From: Modestobacter excelsi
GTDB taxonomy: Bacteria; Actinomycetota; Actinomycetes; Mycobacteriales; Geodermatophilaceae
Assembly (NCBI RefSeq): GCF_005930495.1
Contig: NZ_SJEX01000002.1
Coordinates: 62,001-126,000 of the forward strand
DNA: 64,000 nucleotides
Reading direction: 5' to 3'
Positions 17,150 through 25,078 of this stretch are shown here, piece after piece. Within the stretch, counting starts at the first letter, position 1, and each line of letters starts with the position of its first letter. The translations under genes and the position numbers were made by a program. The notes beneath the pieces are model-generated. The model did not search any database, was not told where the DNA came from, and saw nothing but the letters and a program-made list of their open reading frames with translations.

Positions 17150-17337
17150 GCGTTCGTTATCGTGTCGTGACCGACCAGCCGGGGTGGGGAACACCTGGGC
17201 GACCAGTCCGCCGGTCCGGGGAACCCCCGGACCCGGACCGACGTCGGGCCGCGCGATGCCGGGCGCCACCTCGGGTGGGGTCCCGTCGGCTGCTGCCCTC
17301 GTTCCCCTGCCCGGGTCCAGTGACCCGTGGATGTGTT
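17150..17337 (+). ncRNA. Possible ydaO/yuaA-type c-di-AMP riboswitch upstream of rpfB
   Basis: The leader between 17013 and 17337 is long and structured and encodes nothing convincing. It contains GGGGTGGGGAACACC, CCGGGGAACCCCCGG and a final GGGTGGGGTCCCG block, reminiscent of the purine-rich internal loops of c-di-AMP riboswitches. These RNAs are known to precede rpf and other cell-wall-lytic genes in actinobacteria. I could not verify the covariance fold, so this is a candidate only. Confidence 0.4.
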
Positions 17338-18441
17338 GTGCGCCGATCCTTGAAGTCCAGTCTCTTCGTCCTGGTCCTGCTGGGCCTCGTGGGCGGTTCC
17401 GCCGCCTACTTCCTGGCCCAGAAGACGGTGACCATCACCGTCGACGGGCAGGCGCGGGAGGTCCGCACCTACGCCGACACGGCGGGTGAGGTGCTGGCCG
17501 ACGAGGGACTGCAGCTCGCGTCTCACGACGTCGTCCTGCCCGACCAGGACGCTGCCGTCGGCGACGGCGACACCATCGTCCTCAACCGGGCCCGGCCGCT
17601 GTCGCTGACCGTGGACGGTGTGCGCAGTGACGTCTACACGACCGCGCTGTCGGTCGACGGCGCGCTCGACGAGCTCGGCTACCGCGCGGAGAACCTGGTG
17701 CTCTCGGCCAGCCGCAGCGAGCGGCTCCCGCTCGACGGCATGGACCTCTCGATCGCCACCGCCAAGGACGTCACCCTCATCGCCGACGGTCAGCAGCGGA
17801 TGGTCACCACCACCGCGCAGACCGCCGGCGAGCTGCTCGCCGAGCAGGGCATCGCCCTCTCGCCGACCGACCGCACCTCCCTCTACCCGGCCCAGCCGCT
17901 GCTGGACTCGATGGTCCTGCGGGTCACCCGGGTGCAGGTCGAGGACGTCACCGAGGTCCGGACGGTGGACTACGCGACCGTCGAGACCGACGACCCCGAG
18001 GCCCCCGAGGGCGACCGCACGGTCACCCGGGACGGCGTCGAGGGCCAGCGGACCATCACCTGGCGGATCACCCGCACCGACGGCGTCGAGACCGGCCGCG
18101 AGCAGGTCGACGCCGCCGTCACCACGCCGCCGGTCGACGAGCTGGTCAGCGTGGGCACGAAGGAGGCGCCGGCCCCCGCCGCGAGCACCGCGGTCGTCTC
18201 GGCCGACGGCCTGAACTGGGCCGCGCTGGCCCGCTGCGAGTCCGGTGGTCGGCCGGACGCGGTCAGCGCCAGCGGCACCTACCGCGGCCTGTACCAGTTC
18301 TCCCGGGCCACCTGGGCCGGCGTGGGCGGCAGCGGGGACCCGGCCGCCGCCTCCGTCGCCGAGCAGACGATGCGCGCGCAGATGCTCTACGCGCGCAGTG
18401 GTGCCGGCCAGTGGGGCTGCGGCAGCCACCTGTTCGACTGA
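17338..18441 (+). CDS. rpfB: Resuscitation-promoting factor RpfB-like transglycosylase
   Basis: Secreted or membrane-anchored peptidoglycan hydrolase of 367 residues that promotes growth resumption. A basic start (VRRSLKSS) and hydrophobic segment act as signal anchor. Three DUF348 repeats follow (about 28-70, 85-130, 145-190; each with ITVDGQ-, LTVDGV- and LIADGQ-type openings), then a G5 domain ([13 protein letters not shown] to about 270). The C-terminal lysozyme-like Rpf domain begins at [19 protein letters not shown], with the catalytic glutamate in ARCESGG and a disulphide partner in [13 protein letters not shown] 17338 gives the expected signal sequence. The long structured leader suggests RNA-level control. 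Its stop is the first TGA of repeat copy C. Confidence 0.95.
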   Translation: MRRSLKSSLFVLVLLGLVGGSAAYFLAQKTVTITVDGQAREVRTYADTAGEVLADEGLQLASHDVVLPDQDAAVGDGDTIVLNRARPLSLTVDGVRSDVYTTALSVDGALDELGYRAENLVLSASRSERLPLDGMDLSIATAKDVTLIADGQQRMVTTTAQTAGELLAEQGIALSPTDRTSLYPAQPLLDSMVLRVTRVQVEDVTEVRTVDYATVETDDPEAPEGDRTVTRDGVEGQRTITWRITRTDGVETGREQVDAAVTTPPVDELVSVGTKEAPAPAASTAVVSADGLNWAALARCESGGRPDAVSASGTYRGLYQFSRATWAGVGGSGDPAAASVAEQTMRAQMLYARSGAGQWGCGSHLFD

Positions 18442-18505
18442 TGGCGGACCCCGCTGCCGCCCACCGCTCGACGGAGGACCACGTCGGGCCCCTGCAGCGG
18501 GGCCG
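18439..18505 (+). repeat. Two-tier hairpin repeat, copy C
   Basis: Outer arms CCCCGCTGC (18449-18457) and GCAGCGGGG (18494-18502); inner CGACG (18469-18473) and CGTCG (18482-18486). It fills the gap between the rpfB stop (TGA at its first base) and the proposed CTG start of rsmA. Confidence 0.85.
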
Positions 18506-18508
18506 GTC

Positions 18509-19363
18509 CTGAGCACCGACCCCGAGCAGGGCGACGGACTGCTGGGCCCGGCCGCGATCCGCGACCTGGCCCAGCAGCTCGAGCTGCGACCGACCAAGAC
18601 CCTCGGGCAGAACTTCCTGCACGACGCCAACACGATCCGGCGGATCGTGCGCACCGCCGACCTCACGCCGGACGACGTCGTCTGCGAGGTCGGCCCCGGG
18701 CTGGGGTCGCTGACCCTGGGCCTGCTGCCGGCCTGCGCGCACGTCACCGCCGTGGAGATCGACCCGCGGCTGGCCGAGCAGCTGCCGCGGACCGTCGCCG
18801 CCCGGCTGCCCCGGTACGCCGACCGGCTCACCGTGGTGACCGCGGACGCGCTGCGGGTCACCGAGCTGCCCGGACCGCCGCCCACGGCGCTGGTGGCGAA
18901 CCTGCCGTACAACATCGCCGTCCCGGTGCTGCTGCACCTGCTGGAGCTGCTGCCCTCGCTGCGCAGCGCGCTGGTGCTGGTGCAGGCCGAGGTGGCCGAC
19001 CGGCTGGCCGCCCGGCCCGGCACGCCGTCCTACGGCGTGCCGAGCGTGAAGGCGGCCTGGTACACCGACGTGCGGAGGGCCGGCAACGTCCCGCGCCCGG
19101 TCTTCTGGCCGGTGCCCAACGTCGACTCCGGGCTGGTCGCCCTCACCCGGCGGCCGCCGCCCCCGGGTGACCGGGCCGCCACCTTCGCCGCCGTCGACGC
19201 CGCCTTCGCCACCCGGCGCAAGGGGCTGCGGGCCGCGCTGGCGCGGTGGGCGGGCAGCCCCGTGGCGGCCGAGGTCCGGCTGCGCGCCGCCGGGATCGAC
19301 CCCACCACCCGCGGTGAGCAGCTCTCGGTGACCGACTTCGCCCGGCTTGCCGCCACGGAGTGA
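18509..19363 (+). CDS. rsmA: 16S rRNA dimethyladenosine transferase RsmA (KsgA)
   Basis: Dimethylates two adjacent adenosines near the 3' end of 16S rRNA. About 284 residues carry the Rossmann SAM motifs: [43 protein letters not shown], the catalytic NLPYNIAVP (motif IV) and [14 protein letters not shown]. The C-terminal helical domain is complete. No ATG, GTG or TTG lies in frame between the rpfB coding region and the conserved N-terminus. The CTG at 18509 ([13 protein letters not shown]) stands where I would expect the initiator methionine of relatives and has GGGGCC just upstream, so a CTG start is proposed. In-frame GTG codons inside rpfB, such as 18245, would add long non-homologous leaders. 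Confidence 0.9.
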   Translation: MSTDPEQGDGLLGPAAIRDLAQQLELRPTKTLGQNFLHDANTIRRIVRTADLTPDDVVCEVGPGLGSLTLGLLPACAHVTAVEIDPRLAEQLPRTVAARLPRYADRLTVVTADALRVTELPGPPPTALVANLPYNIAVPVLLHLLELLPSLRSALVLVQAEVADRLAARPGTPSYGVPSVKAAWYTDVRRAGNVPRPVFWPVPNVDSGLVALTRRPPPPGDRAATFAAVDAAFATRRKGLRAALARWAGSPVAAEVRLRAAGIDPTTRGEQLSVTDFARLAATE

Positions 19364-19419
19364 GGGCCCTCGTGCCCCCACCACCCGCAGGCTCTCGGCG
19401 GGCCGCTGCACAGGGGCCG
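19361..19419 (+). repeat. Two-tier hairpin repeat, copy D (degenerate)
   Basis: Begins at the rsmA stop TGA. The outer pairing is imperfect (GGCCCTCGTGC against GCACAGGGGCC); the inner CCCG/CGGG around CAGGCTCT is kept. It is the most diverged full-length copy. Confidence 0.6.
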
Positions 19420-19462
19420 TCCGGTGCCTCTGCGCTGTTGCGGCAGTGGCAGGGTTGACCGG

Positions 19463-20431
19463 GTGAGGAACGCGACGTCCGGTGGGCCGGGCAGGCTGGC
19501 CGGCAACGGCGCCGTGGCCGCCCGGGCACCGGCGAAGGTCAACGTGCACCTGGGGGTCGGCCGGCTGCGCCCGGACGGCTACCACGAGCTGCAGACGGTG
19601 TACCTGGCCGTCTCGCTGTTCGACACGGTCACCGTGCGGCGCGCGGAGGGGCTCTCGCTGACCGTCCGCGGGGAGGGCTCGGGCAACGGCCGTGGCCCGT
19701 CGAGCGTGCCCGTGGACCGGCGGAACCTCGTCTGGCAGGCCGCCGAGCTGCTCGCCCGGCACGCGGGCATCTCCGCCGACGCGCACCTGGAGATCGACAA
19801 GGCCATCCCGGCCGCCGCCGGGCTGGCCGGGGGGAGCGCGGACGCCGCAGCGGCGCTGGTCGCGCTGGACGCGCTGTGGGGCACCCGGGCCACCCGCGGC
19901 GACCTCGCCACGCTCGCCGCCCAGCTGGGCAGCGACGTGCCGTTCAGCCTGCTCGGCGGGGTGGCGCTGGGCACGCACCGGGGCGAGCGGTTGTCCCCGG
20001 TGCTGGCCCGCCGGCGGTGGGACTGGGTGCTCGGCATCGCCGGGGACGGCCTGTCGACGCCGGCCGTCTACGCCGAGCTGGACGAGCTGCGGGCGGCCGG
20101 GACGCTGCCCGACGGCGCGGAGCTGGCCTCGACCGAGCCGGTGATCGCGGCGCTGCGCAGCGGGCCGGCGCCGGCGCTGGCGGCCGCGCTCGCCAACGAC
20201 CTGCAGGCACCGGCGCTCCGGCTGCGCCCGGAGCTGCGGCGGGCACTGCGGACCACCACGGACGCCGGCGCCCGCGCCGCGCTGGTCAGCGGGTCCGGAC
20301 CCACCGTGGCCGGCCTGGCCGACGACGAGGACACCGCCGTGCGGCTGGCGGCCGAGCTCGCCGGCGCGGGCGTCTTCCGCACCGTCCGCGCGGTGCACGG
20401 CCCGGTGCACGGGGCCCGGCTGGTCGGCTGA
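19463..20431 (+). CDS. ispE: 4-diphosphocytidyl-2-C-methyl-D-erythritol kinase
   Basis: GHMP kinase of the non-mevalonate isoprenoid pathway; phosphorylates CDP-methylerythritol. Of 322 residues, the N-terminus has ARAPAKVNVHLGVG and RPDGYHELQTVYLAV; the ATP-binding GHMP motif is IPAAAGLAGGSADAAAAL; and the C-terminus has ALVSGSGPTVAGLA. GTG 19463 is preferred because it lies close ahead of the first conserved strand; an upstream start at 19424 adds an unlikely Cys/Arg leader. A CAGGGT sequence seven bases before the GTG may be a weak -10, as at rsmI. It lies in the conserved order rsmA-ispE-glmU-prs. Confidence 0.96.
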   Translation: MRNATSGGPGRLAGNGAVAARAPAKVNVHLGVGRLRPDGYHELQTVYLAVSLFDTVTVRRAEGLSLTVRGEGSGNGRGPSSVPVDRRNLVWQAAELLARHAGISADAHLEIDKAIPAAAGLAGGSADAAAALVALDALWGTRATRGDLATLAAQLGSDVPFSLLGGVALGTHRGERLSPVLARRRWDWVLGIAGDGLSTPAVYAELDELRAAGTLPDGAELASTEPVIAALRSGPAPALAAALANDLQAPALRLRPELRRALRTTTDAGARAALVSGSGPTVAGLADDEDTAVRLAAELAGAGVFRTVRAVHGPVHGARLVG

Positions 20432-20447
20432 GCACCCGGCGGACGGG

Positions 20448-20463
20448 CCGGCGGTGCCGCCGG
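20448..20463 (+). terminator. Small hairpin after ispE
   Basis: CCGGCGG and CCGCCGG pair tightly 17 bases after the ispE stop. It probably separates ispE from the tRNA-Gln/glmU transcripts. No U-tract. Confidence 0.35.
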
Positions 20464-20635
20464 GCGCGACCGTGACCCACGGGGCGCGAGGGGCGGCCGC
20501 ACGGCCCGCGACCGCGGTGCTGGGTGCCCGGACCCCGGCCCGGCCCTAGGCTCACGGGCGGGGCACCGGTCGTCCACCGGCGTCCCGCGCAGTCGCACCG
20601 CCGGTGCGCGACCGCCCCGCGCGGCCGCCCGGCGA

Positions 20636-20711
20636 TGGGGGATGGGGTAATCGGCAGCCCGCCGGCCTTTGGAGCCGGGAAGTCTCGGTTCGAGTCCGAG
20701 TCCCCCAGCCA
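20636..20711 (+). tRNA. tRNA-Gln (anticodon TTG)
   Basis: Full cloverleaf: acceptor TGGGGGA (20636-20642) pairs with TCCCCCA (20701-20707), discriminator G, encoded CCA. The anticodon stem CCGGC/GCCGG encloses loop CTTTGGA with anticodon TTG; the T-arm is CTCGG-TTCGAGT-CCGAG; the D-loop is AATCGGCAG-like. It lies in the ispE-glmU gap. Flanking sequence (20432-20635 and 20712-20793) shows a TAGGCT hexamer near 20549 that could be its -10, and no further gene. Confidence 0.95.
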
Positions 20712-20793
20712 GTCCGCCCGCCGAGGCGCCGCGCCGGCCCGCCGTGGCCGGTGTCCCGCCGCGTCCGCACCACCCGCCATCGCGAGGAGAACC

Positions 20794-22344
20794 GTGAGCC
20801 TGCAGCAGACCCCACCCACCGCCAGCCCCGGCGGCGACGTCGGCGCCGTCGTCGTCCTCGCCGCCGGCCAGGGCACCCGGATGCGGTCGGCCACCCCGAA
20901 GGTGCTGCACCGGCTCGGTGGCCGCTCGATGCTCGGGCACGTGCTGGCCGCGGCCGCCCCGCTGGGCGCCGCCCGCACCGTCGTCGTCGTCGGTTCCGGC
21001 CGCACGGCGGTGACCGAGCACCTGGCCGACGTCGCGCCCGAGGCCGACGCCGTCGTCCAGGAGGAGCAGCTCGGGTCCGGGCACGCCGCCGCGGTCGCGC
21101 TCGATGCGCTCGGCGAGGTGCCGGGTGCGGTGCTCATCGTCAACGGCGACGCACCGCTGCTGCGCGCCGAGACGCTGACCACGCTGGTCCAGGCGCACCG
21201 CGACGCCGGGGCCGTGCTCACCGTGCTCACCGCCGAGGTGGCCGACCCGACCGGGCTGGGCCGGATCGTCCGCGACGGGAGCGGCGGCGTGCGGGCCATC
21301 GTCGAGGAGCGGGACGCCGACGACGCCACCCGCGCCATCGCCGAGGTCAACGCCGGCGTCTACGTCGGGGACGCCGCCGCCGTGCGGGAGGCGCTCACCC
21401 GGGTCGGCGCCGCGAACGACCAGGGCGAGGTCTACCTGACCGACGTCCTCGGGCTGCTGGTGGCCGACGGGGCCACGGTGGGCGGCCACCGGGCGGACGA
21501 CGCCGCGGACACGCTCGGCTGCAACGACCAGCGTGAGCTCGCCGACCGGCGCCGGACGCTGAACGACCGGGTGCTCGACCGGCTCATGCGCGCCGGCGTC
21601 GTGGTGGTCGACCCGATGACCACCTGGGTCGACGTCACCGCGGACGTCGCGGCGGAGGCGGTGCTGCAGCCGGGGACCCAGCTGCTGGGCGCCACGACCG
21701 TCGGCGCGGGCGCGGTGGTCGGGCCGGACACCACGCTGCTGGACACCGAGGTCGGCGAGGGCGCCTCGGTCGTCCGCTCGCACGTCACGCTGGCGGTGAT
21801 CGGCCCCGCCGCCAGCGTCGGCCCGTTCAGCTACCTGCGCCCGGGCTCCGAGCTCGCCCGCGGCGCGAAGGTCGGGGCCTTCGTCGAGACCAAGAACGTG
21901 CAGGTCGGCGAGGGCGCCAAGGTGCCGCACCTGTCCTACGTCGGTGACGCCACCATCGGTCAGGGGTCGAACGTGGGGGCGGCGACCGTGTTCGTCAACT
22001 ACGACGGTGTCGCCAAGCACCGCACCGAGATCGGCGACCACGTCCGAATCGGCTCGGACACGATGCTCGTGGCTCCGGTCACCGTGGGGGACGGCGCCTA
22101 CACCGCCGCCGGATCGGTGATCACCGAGGACGTGCCGCCCGGGGCGATGGCCGTTGCGCGGGCCCACCAGCGGAATGTGGCAGGCTGGGTGAGCCGACGG
22201 CGTCCGGGGACGCTCTCGGCAGAGGCCGCCGCGGCGGCCGGTGCTGCACCGGCTGATGACGCAGCGGACACTCGACCTGCACAGTCCGAGGGTGGCCGGC
22301 CGACGGCCACCGCGGGGGACGACGACCACCAGGGACGGCGATGA
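20794..22344 (+). CDS. glmU: Bifunctional GlmU: GlcN-1-P acetyltransferase / GlcNAc-1-P uridyltransferase
   Basis: Makes UDP-GlcNAc for peptidoglycan and surface glycans. The N-terminal nucleotidyltransferase domain (about 15-250) starts AVVVLAAGQGTRMRSATPKVLH and includes QEEQLGSGHAAAV and NGDAPLLR. The C-terminal left-handed beta helix (about 270-470) has hexapeptide-type repeats, ending with the acetyltransferase region TVFVNYDGVAKHRTEIGD and TAAGSVITEDVPPGA. At 516 residues it has a typical actinobacterial Ala-rich C-terminal tail. GTG start with a strong GAGGAGAA. It overlaps prs by four bases. Confidence 0.97.
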   Translation: MSLQQTPPTASPGGDVGAVVVLAAGQGTRMRSATPKVLHRLGGRSMLGHVLAAAAPLGAARTVVVVGSGRTAVTEHLADVAPEADAVVQEEQLGSGHAAAVALDALGEVPGAVLIVNGDAPLLRAETLTTLVQAHRDAGAVLTVLTAEVADPTGLGRIVRDGSGGVRAIVEERDADDATRAIAEVNAGVYVGDAAAVREALTRVGAANDQGEVYLTDVLGLLVADGATVGGHRADDAADTLGCNDQRELADRRRTLNDRVLDRLMRAGVVVVDPMTTWVDVTADVAAEAVLQPGTQLLGATTVGAGAVVGPDTTLLDTEVGEGASVVRSHVTLAVIGPAASVGPFSYLRPGSELARGAKVGAFVETKNVQVGEGAKVPHLSYVGDATIGQGSNVGAATVFVNYDGVAKHRTEIGDHVRIGSDTMLVAPVTVGDGAYTAAGSVITEDVPPGAMAVARAHQRNVAGWVSRRRPGTLSAEAAAAAGAAPADDAADTRPAQSEGGRPTATAGDDDHQGRR

Positions 22345-23321
22345 GCGCGATCCGGCAGACCACCAGCAAGAGCCTGATGCTCTTCTCGGGACGGGCCTAC
22401 CCCGAGCTGACCACCGAGATCGCCGGGCACCTGGGGGTGACCCCCACCCCGACCGCCTCCTACGAGTTCGCCAACGGTGAGCTCTTCGTGCGGTTCGAGG
22501 AGTCGGTGCGCGGCTGCGACGCCTTCGTCGTGCAGAGCCACACCGCGCCGATCAACACCTGGCTCATGGAGCAGCTGATCATGGTCGACGCGCTCAAGCG
22601 CGCCTCGGCCAAGCGGATCACGGTCGTCGCGCCGTTCTTCCCCTACGCCCGGCAGGACAAGAAGCACCGCGGCCGGGAGCCGATCTCCGCCCGGCTCGTC
22701 GCCGACATGTTCAAGACCGCGGGGGCCGACCGGCTCATGGCCGTCGACCTGCACACCGCGCAGATCCAGGGCTTCTTCGACGGCCCGGTCGACCACCTCT
22801 TCGCGATGGACCTGCTGATCGAGGACGTCAAGAAGAAGTGGGGCGACCGCGACCTGACCGTCGTCTCGCCGGACTCCGGCCGCGTCCGGGTCTCCGAGCG
22901 GTGGAGCGACAAGCTCGGCGGCACGCCGCTGGCCTTCATCCACAAGACGCGGGACATGACCCGGCCCAACGAGGTCGTCGCCAACCGCGTCGTCGGTGAC
23001 GTCGAGGGCCGGGTCTGCATCCTGGTCGACGACATGATCGACACCGGCGGCACGATCGTGAAGGCGGCCGACACGCTGTTCGCCGCCGGCGCGGCCGACG
23101 TGGTCATCGCCGCCACCCACGGCGTGCTCTCCGGCCCGGCCATCGACCGGCTGAAGAACAGCCGGGTGAGCGAGGTGCTGGTCACCAACACGCTGCCCAT
23201 CGAGCCGGCCCGGCAGTTCGACAAGCTGACCGTGCTCTCCATCGCCCCGCTGCTGGCCCGGGCCATCAAGGCGGTCTTCGAGGACGGCTCGGTGACCAGC
23301 CTGTTCGACGGGGCGAGCTAG
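22341..23321 (+). CDS. prs: Ribose-phosphate pyrophosphokinase
   Basis: Synthesises PRPP from ribose-5-phosphate and ATP for nucleotide, His and Trp synthesis. The 326-residue protein has FSGRAYPELTTEIAGHLG, SYEFANGELFVRFEESVRG, the flexible-loop region YARQDKKHRGREPISARL, catalytic histidine in VDLHTAQIQGFFDGPVDHL, and the PRPP-binding loop CILVDDMIDTGGTIVKAA. ATG overlaps the glmU TGA (ATGA), so translation is coupled. Length and motifs are normal. Confidence 0.97.
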   Translation: MSAIRQTTSKSLMLFSGRAYPELTTEIAGHLGVTPTPTASYEFANGELFVRFEESVRGCDAFVVQSHTAPINTWLMEQLIMVDALKRASAKRITVVAPFFPYARQDKKHRGREPISARLVADMFKTAGADRLMAVDLHTAQIQGFFDGPVDHLFAMDLLIEDVKKKWGDRDLTVVSPDSGRVRVSERWSDKLGGTPLAFIHKTRDMTRPNEVVANRVVGDVEGRVCILVDDMIDTGGTIVKAADTLFAAGAADVVIAATHGVLSGPAIDRLKNSRVSEVLVTNTLPIEPARQFDKLTVLSIAPLLARAIKAVFEDGSVTSLFDGAS

Positions 23322-23383
23322 ACCGCGACCCTCCGGGCCGCACCGCGGCCAGGAGCCGTTCCCCGCGTGAGCTGAGCCCCTTC

Positions 23384-23429
23384 CCGCGGCGGGGTCAGGG
23401 ACCCTCCGGGCCCCGTGACCCTGCCGCGG
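23384..23429 (+). terminator. Imperfect hairpin downstream of prs
   Basis: CCGCGGCGGGGTCAGGG (from 23384) can pair with CCCCGTGACCCTGCCGCGG (to 23429) with one bulge and one mismatch. It lies about 60 bases after the prs stop. The rest of the 23322-23738 gap holds the palindrome at 23543 and the rplY leader; no gene is evident. Confidence 0.5.
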
Positions 23430-23542
23430 ACGGACCCACCTGCGGTCTGCGGCGGGAGCCTCCGGCCCCGCGCCTCATCCCGCAGACGCCCTCGCGGGCG
23501 ACGGGTCCGGGGTTCTCGGCTCGGGACGTCCGCTCCCTCGCT

Positions 23543-23558
23543 CTTTCGCGCGCGAAAG
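23543..23558. promoter_or_regulatory. 16-bp perfect palindrome CTTTCGCGCGCGAAAG upstream of rplY
   Basis: Perfectly self-complementary, followed at once by CGCGCGTGCTCTCGCGCGCG. The alternating CG run stands out even against this GC-rich background. It lies about 44 bases before the TAACCT hexamer at 23602 that probably drives rplY, a position suited to an operator. No regulator can be named. Confidence 0.4.
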
Positions 23559-23601
23559 CGCGCGTGCTCTCGCGCGCGGAAGTGCGCTGGTCCCTCTCGT
23601 G

Positions 23602-23607
23602 TAACCT
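23602..23607 (+). promoter_or_regulatory. Candidate -10 TAACCT for rplY
   Basis: TAACCT within GTGTAACCTCG would start a transcript near 23614 with a leader of about 125 bases. No clear -35 is seen. Confidence 0.4.
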
Positions 23608-23738
23608 CGTCCGTGCTGCCCGGCGAGGGAGGCGGTTCGTCCGCGCTCCGTGATCGACGTGCGTCTGCCCTCCAGGGTGTGCCGCGCTCGTGCGCCGGCC
23701 GCACAGACCCGATCCACCCTGTTGAGGAGCACATCACC

Positions 23739-24407
23739 GTGGCTGACTTCCGCCTCGTCGCCGAGCCCCGTACCGAGTTCGGCAAGGGCAGCGCCCGCCG
23801 GACCCGTCGGGCCGGGCGCGTCCCCGCCGTCATGTACGGGCACGGCCAGGACGTCGTCCACCTGTCCCTGCCGGCCCGCGAGTTCGCCGCCGCGCTGCGC
23901 AACGGTGGCACCAACGTGCTGCTGACCGTCGTCGTGGACGGCAAGGAGCAGCTGGCGCTGACCAAGGCCGTGCAGCGGGACCCGCTGACCCGCGTCCACG
24001 AGCACGTCGACCTGCTCGTCGTCCGCCGCGGTGAGATGACCACCGTCGACGTGCCGGTCATCATCGTCGGTGAGCCCGCGCCGGACACGATCAGCAACCA
24101 CCAGCTGAACACGGTCTCGCTCGAGGCCGACGCCACCAACCTGCCCGAGTCGATCGAGGTCGACATCACCGGCCGCACCGCCGGCAACGGCATCACCGCG
24201 GCCGACCTGCCGCTGCCGGCCGGCGCCACGCTGCTGACCGACCCCGAGGCGCTCGTCATCGGCTTCCTCGGTGCGCCGACCGCGGCCGAGCTCGAGGCCG
24301 ACCTGGGCGACGAGGGCACCGAGGCGCCCGAGGGCGACATCGTCGGCGAGCCGTCCGACCAGGGCAGCGGCGAGTCGATCGAGGCCGCGAACGCCGACGA
24401 GGCCTGA
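23739..24407 (+). CDS. rplY: 50S ribosomal protein L25/general stress protein Ctc
   Basis: Binds 5S rRNA in the large subunit. The 222-residue long form has the N-terminal L25 domain (LVAEPRTEFGKGSARRTRRAGRVPAVMYG; about 1-95) and the C-terminal TL5/Ctc beta domain (about 98-190), followed by an acidic tail typical of actinobacteria. GTG start has GAGGAG nine bases ahead. It is followed by pth, the usual order in these genomes. A strong hairpin begins 26 bases after the stop. Confidence 0.96.
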   Translation: MADFRLVAEPRTEFGKGSARRTRRAGRVPAVMYGHGQDVVHLSLPAREFAAALRNGGTNVLLTVVVDGKEQLALTKAVQRDPLTRVHEHVDLLVVRRGEMTTVDVPVIIVGEPAPDTISNHQLNTVSLEADATNLPESIEVDITGRTAGNGITAADLPLPAGATLLTDPEALVIGFLGAPTAAELEADLGDEGTEAPEGDIVGEPSDQGSGESIEAANADEA

Positions 24408-24415
24408 GGTCCCCG

Positions 24416-25069
24416 CTGAGCGAGAGCACGGCCCGCAGGGGCGCCGGTACCGCCGGCGCCCCTGCGGCGTCTCCCGACCCGGTCTCCGAGGGGCCGTTCC
24501 TGCTCATCGGCCTGGGGAACCCCGGCCCGGGCTACGCCGGCAACCGGCACAACGTCGGCGCGATGGTGCTGGCCGAGCTCGCCGCCCGCGCCGGCGTGAA
24601 GCTGTCCACCGGCAAGGGCCCCCGGGCCCGGGCGTTGTCGGGTGAGGGTCGCCTCGCCGGCCGCCGGGTCGTGCTGGCGCAGCCGCTGACCTACATGAAC
24701 GAGTCCGGCGGCCCGGTGCGTGGCCTGCTGGACTACCACCACCTCCCGGCCAGCGACCTGGTCGTCGTGCACGACGAGCTGGACATCCCCTTCGAGGCCG
24801 TCCGGCTCAAGCGCGGCGGGGGAGAGGGCGGGCACAACGGCCTGCGGTCGATCTCGCGGTCCACCGGCACCCGGGACTACCTGCGGGTGCGGGTGGGCAT
24901 CGGCCGGCCCCCCGGGCGGCAGGACCCCGCCGACTTCGTGCTCAAGGACTTCTCCGCCACCGAGCGGAAGACCCTCGAGCTGCTGGTCGGCGAGGCCGCC
25001 GACGCCACCGAGCTGCTGCTCGAGCGTGGCCTGGAGACCGCCCAGAACGTCGTCCACCCCCGGAGCTGA
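24416..25069 (+). CDS. pth: Peptidyl-tRNA hydrolase
   Basis: Releases peptides from stalled peptidyl-tRNA. The conserved core is complete: LLIGLGNPGPGYAGNRHNVGAMV (catalytic His in NRHN), QPLTYMNESGGPV, VVVHDELDIPFEAVRLKRGGGEGGHNGLRSI, and DYLRVRVGIGRP. The first ATG in frame (24563) lies inside this core, past the catalytic histidine, so it cannot be the start. No ATG, GTG or TTG occurs in frame upstream before the rplY end. Candidates are CTG at 24416 (TGAGG upstream) or CTG at 24500 (GAGGGG six bases upstream, giving LLIGLGNPG directly). I list the longer form, but the start is uncertain. The TGA stop lies in a 14-bp palindrome shared with the convergent GH16 gene. Confidence 0.88.
   Translation: MSESTARRGAGTAGAPAASPDPVSEGPFLLIGLGNPGPGYAGNRHNVGAMVLAELAARAGVKLSTGKGPRARALSGEGRLAGRRVVLAQPLTYMNESGGPVRGLLDYHHLPASDLVVVHDELDIPFEAVRLKRGGGEGGHNGLRSISRSTGTRDYLRVRVGIGRPPGRQDPADFVLKDFSATERKTLELLVGEAADATELLLERGLETAQNVVHPRS
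24433..24467 (+). terminator. 15-bp perfect hairpin after rplY
   Basis: CCGCAGGGGCGCCGG pairs perfectly with CCGGCGCCCCTGCGG over loop TACCG. It looks like a factor-independent terminator without U-tract, but lies within the possible 5' coding end of pth if that gene starts at 24416. Confidence 0.6.
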
Positions 25070-25078
25070 CCGGTCAGC
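25065..25078. terminator. 14-bp palindrome across convergent stops of pth and the GH16 gene
   Basis: GCTGACCGGTCAGC is perfectly self-complementary and contains the TGA of pth and, on the other strand, the TGA of the GH16 gene. Arms are short with no loop, so it may be symmetry of opposed stop codons rather than a terminator. Confidence 0.3.

Noticed and set aside
17069-19023. 650-codon minus-strand frame covering rpfB and rsmA
   Set aside because: No recognisable domain, and the plus strand has two complete, motif-bearing genes.
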